Notes under the pieces: model-generated | Told to the model about the DNA's origin: nothing | The model's input: only the letters and a program-made list of their open reading frames with translations | The model's database searches: none | Source of the DNA: Beaufortia kweichowensis | Taxonomy: Eukaryota > Chordata > Actinopteri > Cypriniformes > Gastromyzontidae | Assembly (NCBI GenBank): GCA_019155185.1 | Contig: CM032815.1 | Coordinates: 13,814,903 to 13,878,902, forward strand | DNA: 64,000 nucleotides | Direction: 5' to 3' | Shown here: positions 35,301-48,624 of the stretch, one piece after another | Position numbering within the stretch: position 1 is the first letter of the stretch | Layout: the number at the start of each line of letters is the position of its first letter | Made by a program: the position numbers and the translations under genes

Positions 35301-38300
35301 CGGCCATGGACTCACATTGCAGTGGACTTTATTTCTGATTTACCCTGTTCAGGGGGATATACCTGTGTTTTTGTAGTGGTTGACCGCTTTAGTAAGAGTT
35401 GTAAATTAATTCCTTTGTCTAGTCTGCCCACAGCAATGCAAGCAGCAGAAGCGCTATTTCACAATGTGTTTCGGCATTTTGGTCTGCCCGAGGACATTGT
35501 ATCAGATCGGGGACCCCAGTTTATTTCGCACGTCTGGAAGGCGTTTTTCTCCCTACTAGGAGTCACAGTTAGTTTAACCTCTGGTTATCACCCTCAGGCA
35601 AACGGCCAGACTGAGCGCAAGATCCAGGAGGTCGGAAGATATCTCCGGACCTACTGCAATCGTCACCATCACAGCTGGCATCGCTTCCTCCCGTGGGCCG
35701 AGTACGCCCAAAACTCGTTACGACAGGATACCACCCGACTAACTCCTTTCCAGTGCGTACTCGGCTACCAGCCACCCCTCTTCCCCTGGACCCAAGAACC
35801 CTCCATGGTGCCAGCTGTGGACCACTGGTTCCGGGCCAGTGAGAGGGTATGGAACTCCGCCCATGTCCACCTACAGGCTGCAGTCCGTAGGCAGAAGAGA
35901 CACGCCGACCAACTGAGATCCCCAACACCGGTCTTCCAACCCGGTCAGCTGGTCTGGCTATCTACCCGTGACATCCGCCTACGGCTGCCCTGTAGGAAGC
36001 TAACCCCACGCTTCATCGGTCCCTTCCCCGTCGTCAAAAAAATAAACGCAGTGACTTACCGGCTGCAACTTCCCCGTTCCTACCGCCTGGCTCCCTCATT
36101 CCACGTTTCGTTACTCAAGCCCTATGTAAACCCTGTTTTTGTTTCTTCCCCAGAGTCTGATGCTGAGGGACCACCACCAGCGGCTCCGGAGCCTCCTCCT
36201 CCACCGCCCCTAGACGAACAGGACCGGTCCGTGGGGGGGGTACTGTCACGGAGCCAATGCCTTCAGCATCGGATTCCCCCCATCACGTCACCCGTTCCCT
36301 GTCACCAGCATATTAAAAGACTCTATTTCCCATCATTCATCTCACCCGCGCACCTGTTCACGATCTGTAATCTTGTTTAGCACTAGTTATTTTGTTATCA
36401 CCCGCACCTGTTTTCTGTCATTTCTGTCACAGGTTTATTGTTTGTAGTATTTAATGTCTGCTTTTAGTTTGGGTCTTTGTCCGGGATTGTTGTTCGTTTG
36501 GTCGTGTGGGGTTTGCTTGTTCGTCTTGTTATACCTGGATTCTTTGACATGCTTCTGTGCCTGTTTTGATCTGCCTGTGATTACTCCCTCTTAAGTGAGG
36601 TCTGTATTATCTGTGTATTCCCGCTGATGAGGTTCAGTAAAAGACTTGTTTAAGATACTCTCGTGTTCTGTCTGATCTGACCCTGCACGGTAACACCTGG
36701 CTCTTTACCCATCTAGACACTTCAGGGTCTAAAACAACTCACCCAGTGCACTACGTCTGATTCTTGTCCTGCTTCGAATTCCATCAATCCGAGATCACCG
36801 GCCGGGAAACCTAAAGCCGGCCTGGCGAGGAATTTTCACCACCCAGGGCTTTTGACAAATTCCTGAAAGAATCCGGCCGTCGACGGGCTTCGGCACGTCT
36901 CCCCCACCGTTGATCTTCGGGTATGTTGGAATCCGGCTCGAAGGACCAAAATGATAGGTCTATTTCTTAAAACCTCTATCAATAAAGAACAACAATCAGA
37001 CCAAGACTGGTGTTTCAATACTCGCGAGGGAGAGAGCAGCTTTGAGATCTTCAGAAAGGTTCTCTATCACTCTCTCTCAGAGTCTCTCTCCCTCGTAGCC
37101 CCCCAGGCGACCCCCAGGAGGACCTGTACTCATTATAGCTAATGCTAATGCTAGTTACTACATTAATGATAATGCTAAACAGTTAAATAGTTAACTATTT
37201 AACTTTGACTAATTAATTACTTCTTTTCTGTCTATGTCAGCAGTTTGATGTTATAGCTGCACTCAGTCAGCTCAGTCATCCCCGGCTAAACAATCCTTTA
37301 TTGTATAATATTAGCCTTCTTAACTACTACCTAGTTTACCAAACACACAAACACATTGTTAAATTCAATCACAACTAATAATCCAGATCAACTCAAAACT
37401 CAGACCTACACGGCTTCAAACTTTAGTAAATTTAGTACACAACTTTATATCAAATAATTTTTATCAAACTACTGACTGCAGCTGTGACGCGTCAGAGGAG
37501 AAATGACCCTCCAAGTGAGCCTGGGTTCTCCCAAGGTTTTTTCTCCATATACATACAAACCCGATTCCAAAAAAGTTGGGACACTGTACAAATTGTGAAT
37601 AAAAACAGAATGCAATGATGTGGAAGTTTCAAATTTCAATATTTTATTCAGAATACAACATAGATGACATATCAAATGTTTAAACTGAGAAAATGTATAA
37701 TTTTAAGGGAAAGATTGCAAATGTCTGGGGACTGAGGAGACAAGTTGCTCAAGTTTAGGAATAGGAATGTTGTTCTATTCTTGTCTAATACAGGCTTCTA
37801 GTTGCTCAACTGTCTTAGGTCTTCTTTGTCGCACCTTCCTCTTTATGATGCGCCAAATGTTTTCTATGGGTGAAAGATCTGGACTGCAGGCTGGCCATTT
37901 CAGTACCCGGATCCTTCTTCTAAGCAGCCATGATGTTGTAATTGATGCAGTATGTGGTCTGGCATTGTCATGTTGGAAAATGCAAGGTCTTCCCTGAAAG
38001 AGACGACATCTGGATGGGAGCATATGTTGTTCTAGAACTGGGATATACCTTTCAGCATTGATTGTGCCTTTCCAGATGTGTAAGCTGCCCGTGCCACACG
38101 CACTCATGCAACCCCATACCATCAGAGATGCAGGCTTCTGAACTGAGCGCTGATAACAACTTGGGTTGTCCTTGTCCTCTTTAGTCCGGATGACATGGCG
38201 TCCCAGTTTTCCAAAAAGAACTTCAAATTTTGATTCGTCTGACCACAGAACAGTTTTCCACTTTCCCACAGTCCATTTTAAATGAGCCTTGGCCCAGAGA

Positions 38301-41300
38301 AAATGCCTGCGCTTCTGGATCATGTTTAGATATGGCTTCTTTTTTTACCTATAGAGTTTTAGCCAGCAACGGCGAATGGCACGGTGGATTGTGTTCACCG
38401 ACAATGTTTTCTGGAAGTATTCCTGAGCCCATGTTGTGATTTCCATTACAGTAGCATTCCTGTATGTGATGCAGTGGCGTCTAAGGGCCCTGAAGATCAC
38501 AGGCATCCAGTATGGTTTTCCGGCCTTGACCCTTACGCACAGAGATTGTTCCAGATTCTCTGAATCTTTGGATGATATTATGCACTGTAGATGATGATAA
38601 CTTCAAACTCTTTGCAATTTTTCTCTGAGAAACTCCTTTCTGATATTGCTCCACTATTTTTCGCTGCAGCATTGGGGGAATTGGTGATCCTCTGCCCATC
38701 TTGACTTCTGAGAGACACTGCCACTCTGAGAGGCTCTTTTCATACCCAATCATGTTGCCAATTGACCTAATAAGTTGCAAATTGGTCCTCCAGCTGTTCC
38801 TTATATGTACATTTAACTTTTCTGGCCTGTTATTGCTACCTGTCCCAACTTTTTTGGAATGTGTAGCTCTCATGAAATCCAAAATGAGCCAATATTTGGC
38901 ATGACATTTCAAATTGTCTCACTTTCAACATTTGATATGTTATCTATATTCTATTGTGAATAAAATATAAGTTTATGAGATTTGTAAATTATTGCATTCC
39001 TTTTTTATTCACAATTTGTACAGTGTTTTTTACCAACTTTTTTAGGAATCGAGTTTGTATATATATATATACATTCATTAATGGAGTTTGGGTTCAGTGT
39101 TGGAGTGCTCACTAGGAGACTGCTGATATTAGTTATTAAATGAGCTTTTATATTTCCCTGTTTGTCATTCTGTTCATTCTGCTGTAAAGCTGCTTTGAAA
39201 CAGTGCTACATTGTTAAAGCGCTATACAAATAAACTAGAACTTGAACTTGAACCTTCTGCCCACGGGTGCGTTTCATGTACACTGACACTGTTACTTCCA
39301 CTCATGTCTATGGTAGAGGATAATGAAACAACTTAAAATCTTAAAGTGATTTTAAGACTGGCCAAGCTCCCATCTCATATCCCAGCTATATCTAAAGAAC
39401 AGTGGCACACTGGGAGCAATTGGGGGTAAGGTGTCTTGCTCAAGAGCACCTCAGTTGTTTCTAGGCCAACGCTCTAACCACTAGGCTACAACTGCCCTAC
39501 AAATAGTTGTACTGCCCTACATGTTCACAACAAACAATTTAAATTAAGGAGGGATAACACATAATCTAAATGTAGTAGATGATCCAAAATAAGATTAGAC
39601 TTTATTACTGATTATCCAGAGGCAAAAAGGTCAAGACAACAGAAAAGAATCCAAAAATACACACAGAGAGAGACAGGTAACACAAGGAAGGGCATTCCAA
39701 CTGGCAGGTGTAACATAGTCCCCCCCCTTTAAGGAGCAGCTTGAAGATGCTCCTACCACAGATAATATAGTCCAGGCGGAAAGTGGTGCGGAGGTGAAAC
39801 GGGGAGGGATGTAGGGCCAGGTCCATGTAGTGGCAACTTGACTAAAGACCAGGCAGGAAGCCAGGGCAGTGCAGGAGAGCACTAAGGCAGAGAACACTAG
39901 TGCGGAGCCCGTGAGCAACAGGGGCAGAGCTACAAAGCACTAGGGCGAGTGCCCGCAGAGCTGCTGAGTACCAGGACAGAGCCAAACAGCACCAGGCAGA
40001 GAACCAATAACTTTAAGGACAGTTTTCCCACAAACGCTATCAGAACTATAAGCTCACAAATGCACTAAACCCTACTGTTACTATACAACACCTACAGTAC
40101 CTCTGTTCAATGTGCAGTTCACTTTTTCTGAATTCTTTATGACTGTTTAACATGCAATATTATGACACCGGTCGCCTGCTGTATTTACTTATACTTTATA
40201 CCCTATACCCTTTTTACTATACTATTCCTAATTTCGTTGTGTATAGAGATATGCATTGACAATAAAGTCTTTTATTTATTCATCTGAGCACCTTATATAG
40301 GATAAGTTTGGTGCTGCATTAAATGTATGCGTATACTTAGGATGTACAAATCAAGGTTGTTACATTATGTCATAGTGTCACGGTTATGGTACTCATTGTA
40401 TGTCGATTATGGATAGATTCTGCCTAAAAATTAATGTGTAGTCTACGTTTTTTTATTGTGGTGATTTTAAGAATGAATTGAAAGATCTAAATATCTTTAG
40501 AGAGATAAAAATACATTTCACTGCATGAGAAATGTGTGGAGACTCGTATGGTGATCAACTGAGCATATATTATGATAATTATTAGTTATGAGCATGTGAT
40601 TCTTCCTTCATAATGATCCAATGATCCAGGTTTATTCACACTGGAACTAGACTGAGAACACGTTTGTGTGTGCATCTGTTATGAACCCAGCTGAAATTTT
40701 GCATAAGATTTTCTGCAAGTGAAAAATAAATAAAACTCTGTGTTTGATCAATGATTTTAGGAGCTTGAGCACAAAATCATCTTTCTGGTGAAGAAAGAGC
40801 TAAAGAACTTTAAGAGACTACTGAGCCCAGATTACCCAGCATGCTCTGAGGGAGAGGAAGAGGAGTATAAAGATCAAAGCAGAGTCAGAAAGGAGCTTCT
40901 AAAGATCACACTGCACGTCCTGAGGAAGATGAAGCAGACAGACCTCGCTGACACACTACTGACCAGTAAGAGAGTCATTTCTGTGCCTTATCTTTATTTT
41001 TACATTCATGCATTCACATCCATTTATTCTTTTTTACACAACAGAACTTGCACCTTTATGTGTGAAAAAACACAAATCCAGACTAAATGAGAAATTCCAA
41101 AGGATTAATGAAGGAGTATCAAGGCAAGGAAGCTCAAGACTTGTGAATGAGATTTACACAGAGCTGTACATCACAGAGGGAGGGAGTGGAGAGATGAATA
41201 ATGAACATGAGGTGAGACAGATTGAGACAGCATCCAGAAGATCAGAGACACAAGAAACACCAATCAAATGCAATGACATCTTTAAAGTCTTACCTGGACG

Positions 41301-44300
41301 AGACAAAGTCATCAGAAGTGTGCTGACTAAAGGAGTTGCTGGAATTGGAAAAACAGTCTCTGTGCAGAAGTTCATTCTGGACTGGGCTGAAGGAAAAGCA
41401 AATCAGGATGTTCATTTCATATTTCCACTTCCTTTCAGAGAGCTGAATCTAATGAAGCACACAAATATCAGTCTGGTGGATCTTCTTCATCAGTTCTTTA
41501 CAGATACCAAAGAATTGAGATCAACAGACTTTGATGTCTTCAAAATTGTGTTTATCTTTGATGGTCTGGATGAGTGTCGACTTCCTCTAGATTTCTCCAA
41601 CAATCAGAATTTGTCTGATGTTGGAGAAACAGCCTCAGTGGATGTGCTGCTGACCAACCTCATCAAGGGGAATCTGCTTCCTTCTGCTCTGATCTGGATC
41701 ACCTCTCGACCAGCAGCAGCCAATCATATTCCTCCTGAGTGTGTCCATCAGCTCACAGATGTACGAGGCTTCAATGACCCTAAGAAGGACGAGTATTTCA
41801 ACAAGAGAATAACTGATCAGAGTTTGGCCAATAGAATCATCACACACATTAAATCATCGAGAAGTCTGTACATCATGTGTCACATCCCAGTCTTCTGCTG
41901 GATTTCAGCCACTGTTCTAGAGACAATGTTGAGTGAATCAGAGAGAGCAGAGATCCCCAAGACTCTTACTCAAATGTTCACACACTTCCTGATCTTTCAG
42001 ATCAAACTGAAGAGCCAGAAGTATGGTGGGAAATGTGAGGTAGATCTTCAGCAGGCTAGAAAGAGTCTTCTGTCACTGGGAAAACTGGCTTTTCAACAGC
42101 TGGAGGAAGGGAAGCTGATCTTCTATGAGGAGGATTTGAGACAGTGTGGCATTGATGTCAGAGAAGCGTCTGTATATTCAGGAGTTTGTACTCAGATCTT
42201 CAGAGAGGAGTTTGGACTGTTCCTGGGGAAGTTCTACAGCTTTGTGCATCTGAGCGTTCAGGAGTTTCTCGCTGCTTTATTTGTGTTTCTTTCATTTTTT
42301 CAACAAACATCAGAATCAACTATGAGTGATTTACTGAAAAGTGAAGTGGACAAGGCATTACAGAGTGAAAACGGACACCTGGATCTTTACCTCCGATTCC
42401 TTCTGGGTCTCTCACTAAAGTCCAATCAGACGATCTTACAAGATTTACTGACACAGACAGAAAGAAGCTCTGACAGCAAACAGGAAATAGTTGAGTACAT
42501 TAAAATTAAGATCACAGAAAATCCCTCTCCAGAGAAATCCATCAATCTCTTCCACTGTCTGAATGAACTGAATGATCATTCTCTAGTGAAAGAGGTCCAA
42601 AAATACCTGAAGAAAAAAAGTTACCATCGTCTCTCTGGAGTCAGTCTCTCTCCTGCTCAGTGGTCGGCTCTGGTGTTTGTGTTGCTGAACTCAGAAGAGG
42701 TGCTGGATGAATTTATGCTGTGGGATTATGAAGATACAGAGGAATGTCTTCTGAGGCTGCTACCAGTGGTTAAAGCAACCAGAAAAGCTGAGTAAGTCAT
42801 TTAATCCTTAAACTAAATCATACAGATGACTTTTGGAACACACAGTTAGTATGTCAGATGATAAACAGTGTCTTTTGTTATGTTGGTGTAAGTTTGTGTG
42901 GTGCAATGTGTGTGTATATTCTGTTGGAGAGTGAAGACAAACACAGATTTGAATCAGTATGGATCAGTATGAATCAGTGTGGTAAATGGGTTAAAGGTTT
43001 AGTGTTGTCCTTGGTAAAAGGGTTTGGTCCTGACAGCAGGCAACACAATGTTTCTGTTTATCAGAATGATGTTAAAGGCTGTTGACAGGGGAAAAAATGC
43101 TTTAAAATCTGTTTGCATTTTAATGCCAAAACCCACAACTCAGAATTAAAACCTGGCTAAGCTTAAAAGCTTAATGGCTAAGTGAAGGGCCAGGTATAGT
43201 TCACTTTCCGCATTCATCTGCATCAGTGCTGTCTCGTACTCATTGCCTGTCCGCACAGCATCCAAAGTATTCTCAAGTGCAGATCTGCGCAGATGGCTGA
43301 GGTCGACAGTACAATGAATGTGGACTCCAACTCACTTTTTTTGTGCATGCGCTGTTGTACGCGTCTCAAAAATCGTGCTGCACACGGACGGGGTGTGTTC
43401 CTGGTGACGGACAGCCATACTATACACATAGAACTTTTTAAATTTGCACTAAGCGTTTGGTATTTACTTTGTAACAATGTTTTTTATATTATTTAAAAGC
43501 AAATGCAAACATATCGAGATCTAAAAATTTTTTATATATCGCCCAGTCCTACTAGCAACCATTTAGAGCACCCTAGCAACCGATCCCATTGACTGTGCTT
43601 GAAATGTATAAAATGTTGTTGAAGCCATTTTCACACAGAGATTCACGTATAATACACAGATAATTGTGTTCTGGACTTGTCACGGATCGCTCGGGTTTGT
43701 TTATTGTACACTGCCAGTCATTTTACGGCATCTGCGCATGCATTCACAACCCATTCTGTAAAGATCACGTACAGACGTGTGACACCAGGTTTTGTGGCAG
43801 CTGCCTTGAGTGGTGGCAGGTTTTGTGGCAGCTGAGTCTTGTGAGTCGTAAGATCTCATCCTCATGATCTCCCCCTCATTCTTTTCATTTGTTTTCACTC
43901 ATTTATGATTGTGTGATGAATGGTGTAGGACGGGTTTGTATCTATATAAGTTTCATATTTCATATTTCATATACAAAGGTAAGTTAAAGTATTTGACAAA
44001 ATAATTAATTATTATTTGAGAATAAAAGCAGAGTATCGCAGTCTGTTCAGTGTCTGTGTTAATGTCACTCCTGTTTATCTTCCTGTTCACATCAGCTGAT
44101 TCTCATTCTCTATTCATTTGCACTTGTTTTCTTTATATCTAACTGAAAGTTGTTCTCTTGTTATTTCTCTTGCAGGCTGGAATACTGTTATTTTTCAGAG
44201 GCAAGTTATTTAGCACTGGCGTCAGTTCTCAGCTCAAACTCCTCAAATCTGAGAGAACTGGACCTGAGTAACAATTTAATGTTGGATTCCTTCGTGAAGC

Positions 44301-44488
44301 TGCTTTCTGAAGGACTTAAGAATCCAAACTGTAAACTGGAGACATTACAGTAAGTAAAGCAATCCTCATATTATCAGATCATTATTAAGATCATAAATGA
44401 TTGTATAAAATGTTTAAAGACTATTTCACCCATTAATGTATATTGAGACTTTATGTGCTGGAGTTCATAAGAGTTTCTGCAGAATCTT

Positions 44489-44526
<38 letters not shown>

Positions 44527-47500
44527 TTTTGTTTTGCTGTATATTTCTAACCCAACAATAATCTGTGTAAAGCATCAAGTTATTATTATCCAACAGATAT
44601 TCATCAGACCAACATACTGCAGAATTGTATTAAAATTGTTTTTATTATTGTTTACTCTCCTAGAACTGCTGCTGAAAAAGTCTGTTTTCTCAGCAATCTT
44701 AAATTTTTCATATACGTCCAACTGGTTATTGCAAAATAAACCTTGACAAGGTGAAAGACTGCATGTTTGCCAGAAGCGGAGAATGTCGTAGCGCAAATAG
44801 AAACTTGATAAAATGAATAAAATCTTCCACACCAGGGGCCGGTTGCATAAACTGTTTCAATTTTTTAAAGTTAGTTGTAAAAAGGTTGATCGCTCTAATT
44901 TGAATCCGAAAAGCAAGACTGATTACCCCTTGGCTAAACTGCTGGTAAAACTAGTCCTTAAGACATGTGTCCGAAATCGCCTACTTCCATACTATATATT
45001 AGGCTAAATGAGTCATGAATAGTATGTCCGAAACTTCAGTATGCCAAAAACAGTAGGCGAGTAGGCGTCCATACCCTGACCTGACGTTGGATCCGTCAGA
45101 AGGAGGCAACCCCAGGAAACCCTGCACTCATTATAGCTAATGCTAATGCTAGTTACTACATTAATGCTAATGCTAAACAGTATTTATGCTAATCTCTTTA
45201 ACTATTTAACTTTGACTAATGAACTACTTCTTTTCTGTTTATGTCAGCAGTTTGATGTTATAGCTGAACTCAGTTAACTCAGTCATCCCCGACTAAACAA
45301 TCCTTTATTGTAGAATATTAGCCTTTTAACTACTACCTAGTTTACCAAACACACAAACACATTGTTAAATTCAATCACAACTAATAATCCAGATCAACTC
45401 AAAACTCAGACCTACACGGCTTCAAACTTTAGTAAATTCAGTGCACGACTTTAAATCAAATAATTTTGATCAAACTACTGACTGCAGCTGTGACGCGTCA
45501 GAGGAGAAATGACCCTCCAAGTGAGTCTCCATATATATATATATATAGATTCATTAATGGAGTTTGGGTTCAGTGTTGGAGTGTCACTAGGAGACTGAGC
45601 TGATATTAGATATTAGTTATTAAATGAGCTTTTATATTTCCCTGCTTGTCATTCTGTTTATTCTGCTGTAAAGCTGCTTTGAAACAGTGATACACTGTTT
45701 AAGCGCTATACAAATAAACTTGAACTTGAACTTGAAATACCCGAATGGTCTACTGCTTCCACTGAGATTTGGCAGTGTGCATTAGATGGACACTGTTTTA
45801 TCCTGTGATGCAACCGGAGCTGACGAGCCACAATTTTTTAAACTTTAATAAACTAAAAATAGCGGAAAACCGTAAGGTGATCTTCTCTTTTAAAGTGTAC
45901 GTACCAAAACTATATTTTAGTGATTAAATAGCACTTGTTTTACAATGCGTTATTGCATGGTGTCTGTGAGGTCAAAGAGCATACGGGTCACATGAAACAT
46001 GGCGGATGTCCAAAATGTTTTCATACTGCACCCTCACACTTCTACCTAAGAATTTGCACATGTGGGAAAGTCTTTCATACCGCCCATTCAACCATGATTA
46101 ACCAATGCAAATCACCTCATATTAAAATGAGCCTGCTAACTGAGGTTTCATGCTCATAGCAATCGTATCATAGCATAACCACAAGTGGTTAATCTAATTA
46201 CTCGTTTTATATGTGTACCAGCACATGTGGGAATTCAGGGTAATGAGGAGGGAAATAAAATAGCTAAAGGATCCTTAAATATAAATATTGCACTCAGCAG
46301 AACAGAAAGGAAACGTTTTATATTAATAGCACGGGATATGAAATGGCAGACATATTGGGACCCATGTCAAACATTATCACAAGTACAAAGGAGCGTGAAG
46401 AGACGTAAAACCATTCATAACATAACATTCTTTCATAAACAAGTTCTTTCCACACATATATGAACAGGATATTAAAAACTCAACCAAACATAATACTGGT
46501 TTATGTGATGTTTGTTCTGATGGTATGTACAGCATACTGAATGCCTATCCATGTTAGCATGTGCGAGTATGTGCAGGCATGATTTTAGAAAAGGGAGAAG
46601 AGAAAAAACATGCACAAAAACTTAAAATACCAGCAGAATATGTGACAGAGCACAAAAAAATGACTAAAATACCAAAGAAAAGATGATTTTGCATGCAATT
46701 GGAATGAACTTTGTTCATGCGTTCATGTTGCAGGTCTGTGCAATATAAAAGCGTTTTAAGTCCTGATTTAGGCTTCTTAATTTTTAATTCACGTTTATTT
46801 ATTTTTTTATCTGTGACCGCAATACATTAGGCAGGAAATTGATCCCATACTTCTGCAACCAGAAATACGGCCTGAGAAACTTTAGTATGCGAACGACAGC
46901 CCTTTTACTTTTCTAACCAGTGGAAAAGCTGCTATCAGGAATCAAACCTGCAGGTCCAACTTTTTAAGCATTAGGCCACAACTGGCCGCAAGCACAATGT
47001 TTTATTGTTTATGTTAAATAAAAGTGCACACCTTTACAGTTTCAAATGATGTCTTTCGAAAAGCCAATTATGTTGTTCCTCTGATGTTTTTCATCTTCAC
47101 ATTATTCACATTAGCTGGTTCTCATTCTACATTCATTTTCACTTGTTTTTTTCACATGTGACTGTGAGTTACACTAAAAGTTGTAGTTTAACACACTATT
47201 ATCTTGTTATTTCTCTCTCAGTCTGTGTCATTGTAATATCACAGAGAAAAGTTGTTCCACACTGGCGTCAGTTCTCAGCTCAAACTCCTCCAGTCTGACA
47301 GAACTGAATCTGAGTGAAAATAATCTGCAGGATTCAGGAGTGAAGCTGATCTCTGATGGACTGAAGAACCCAAACTGTAAACTGAAGATATTAGGGTAAG
47401 AAAATTCAGTAAGATTAAATGTGTGTTTGTATCATGTAAATTGAATAGATGTGCTTATTAAGGTTAATTAGAATAATCTTAATATATTATAGCTTATCAC

Positions 47501-47638
47501 AGTGTAAAGCCGTGCTCTGGCTACAGGATTATGAAAATGCTGGCCGATAATTCAATCTTTTTGCAGATCGGGAGGTGTAAGATTTGAACTGTAAACACAG
47601 TTTACCCACATCACATCATCTCCACACACACACACACA

Positions 47639-47690
<52 letters not shown>

Positions 47691-48582
47691 CACGCATACT
47701 GTATATTATAATAATTCATGCCTTTATTTGCTGTAAGTGTGACGAGTTTTTCTTTCTCTGCAGTATGGTCTCATGCCATGTTGGAGCTAAAGGTTGTGTT
47801 GCTCTGGCTTCAGCTCTGAGATCAAACCCAAACTCACACCTGACAGAACTGATTCTGAATGAAAATAATCCCGGAGATTCAGGAGTGAAGCCGCTCTTTG
47901 ATCTACTGAAGGATCCACAGTGTAAAATACAGCTACTATAGTGAGTTATTCATTTACTGTTTGATAACCATCAATTCTGACTTCAGACATATCCATATCA
48001 TTCTTTACACCACAACTCCAATAAGAACTATTATTGTTTCTGTTCTGCTTTGTTGTCTAACTGTAGTTAAGTTGTTTCTTGATAATATGTGCATGTTCAA
48101 ATACTTTTTTAATACAGTCTGCTCACTGTTGAGTGTAAGGAATGAGGCAGACATCCATTCATCCGACTAAAAAAGGAAGTCCTCAGCCGAATACTATTGT
48201 CATGAACTCTGCTCCCATTTATACTGTTTACAGAGTCTGGAAAATGTTGTATGGTGACAGGACACAAGCACACAGCGACAGAGAACCAGATTGAAAAGAA
48301 AATTAATGAACTGAACAACGGCAATGTTACTGTAAACCTTTCTTACAGACAAAACCTTAAAGTCGGCATGAAACAGGAGTAGTGATTGTCTTATTTTTCG
48401 TATCGTGACATATATCTGGTTCAATCTACCTTTACACTACCTCTTACACGTGTTTTGCACTAAAGGTAGTGCATTGTAGAAGGTTATGTTTATTTGTGGT
48501 TTTATGACAGCATAAATACAGATGATGGCACGCTATGTATGCTGGATGTTTTAAACGGTAATATTATAATACTACAAGTATT

Positions 48583-48624
<42 letters not shown>

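Larger units (their letters stand above)
31033..36695 (+). mobile_element. Ty3/gypsy LTR retrotransposon with CCTGG duplication
   Basis: LTRs at 31033-31475 and 36244-36695 are TG...CA bounded and nearly identical. The main difference is an extra 9-10 bases (ttctgtcaca) in the 3' copy at about 36423. Target duplication CCTGG lies at 31028-31032 and 36696-36700. Internal order is Gag, protease, RT, RNase H, integrase with a chromodomain-like end, and a purine tract (gtgggggggggtac) at the 3' LTR. Gag is interrupted by a LINE-tail insertion (32468-33030), and pol has three in-frame stops or shifts. The similarity of LTRs argues for a fairly recent insertion into the retroviral leader. Confidence 0.92.
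24679..37101 (-). mobile_element. Defective class I (gamma/epsilon-like) endogenous retrovirus
   Basis: Minus-strand order: partial 5' LTR (37101-36952), primer-binding site matching tRNA-Tyr (36948-36931), leader, Gag matrix relic with a PPPY late motif (about 29720-29150), RT tail, RNase H, integrase, envelope (26770-25201), polypurine tract (gaggga region ending at 25112), full 3' LTR (25111-24679). Capsid, nucleocapsid, protease and most of RT are missing, and there are several frameshifts and stops, so the copy is defective. A Ty3/gypsy element (31033-36695) is inserted in its leader. Env type and CX6CC motif place it near gamma/epsilon-like fish retroviruses. The exact genus cannot be fixed without a tree. 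Confidence 0.85.
37102..39250 (+). mobile_element. LINE 3' UTR carrying a Tc1 insertion
   Basis: Segments 37102-37553 and 39060-39250 match, in order, copies at 45075-45735 and 52345-52990: shared actcattatagctaatgcta, tgacgcgtcagaggagaaat, attcattaatggagtttggg and the end aaagcgctatacaaataaac followed by (gaactt)n. The Tc1 element sits at the tccatatata site present in the other copies. No coding part of this LINE is next to it; the retrovirus abuts its 5' side. Confidence 0.75.

Noticed and set aside
45935..46159. Cys/His-rich 74-codon frame that looks zinc-finger like
   Set aside because: Spacing does not fit a C2H2 or other known finger, and it lies in interspersed repeat DNA.
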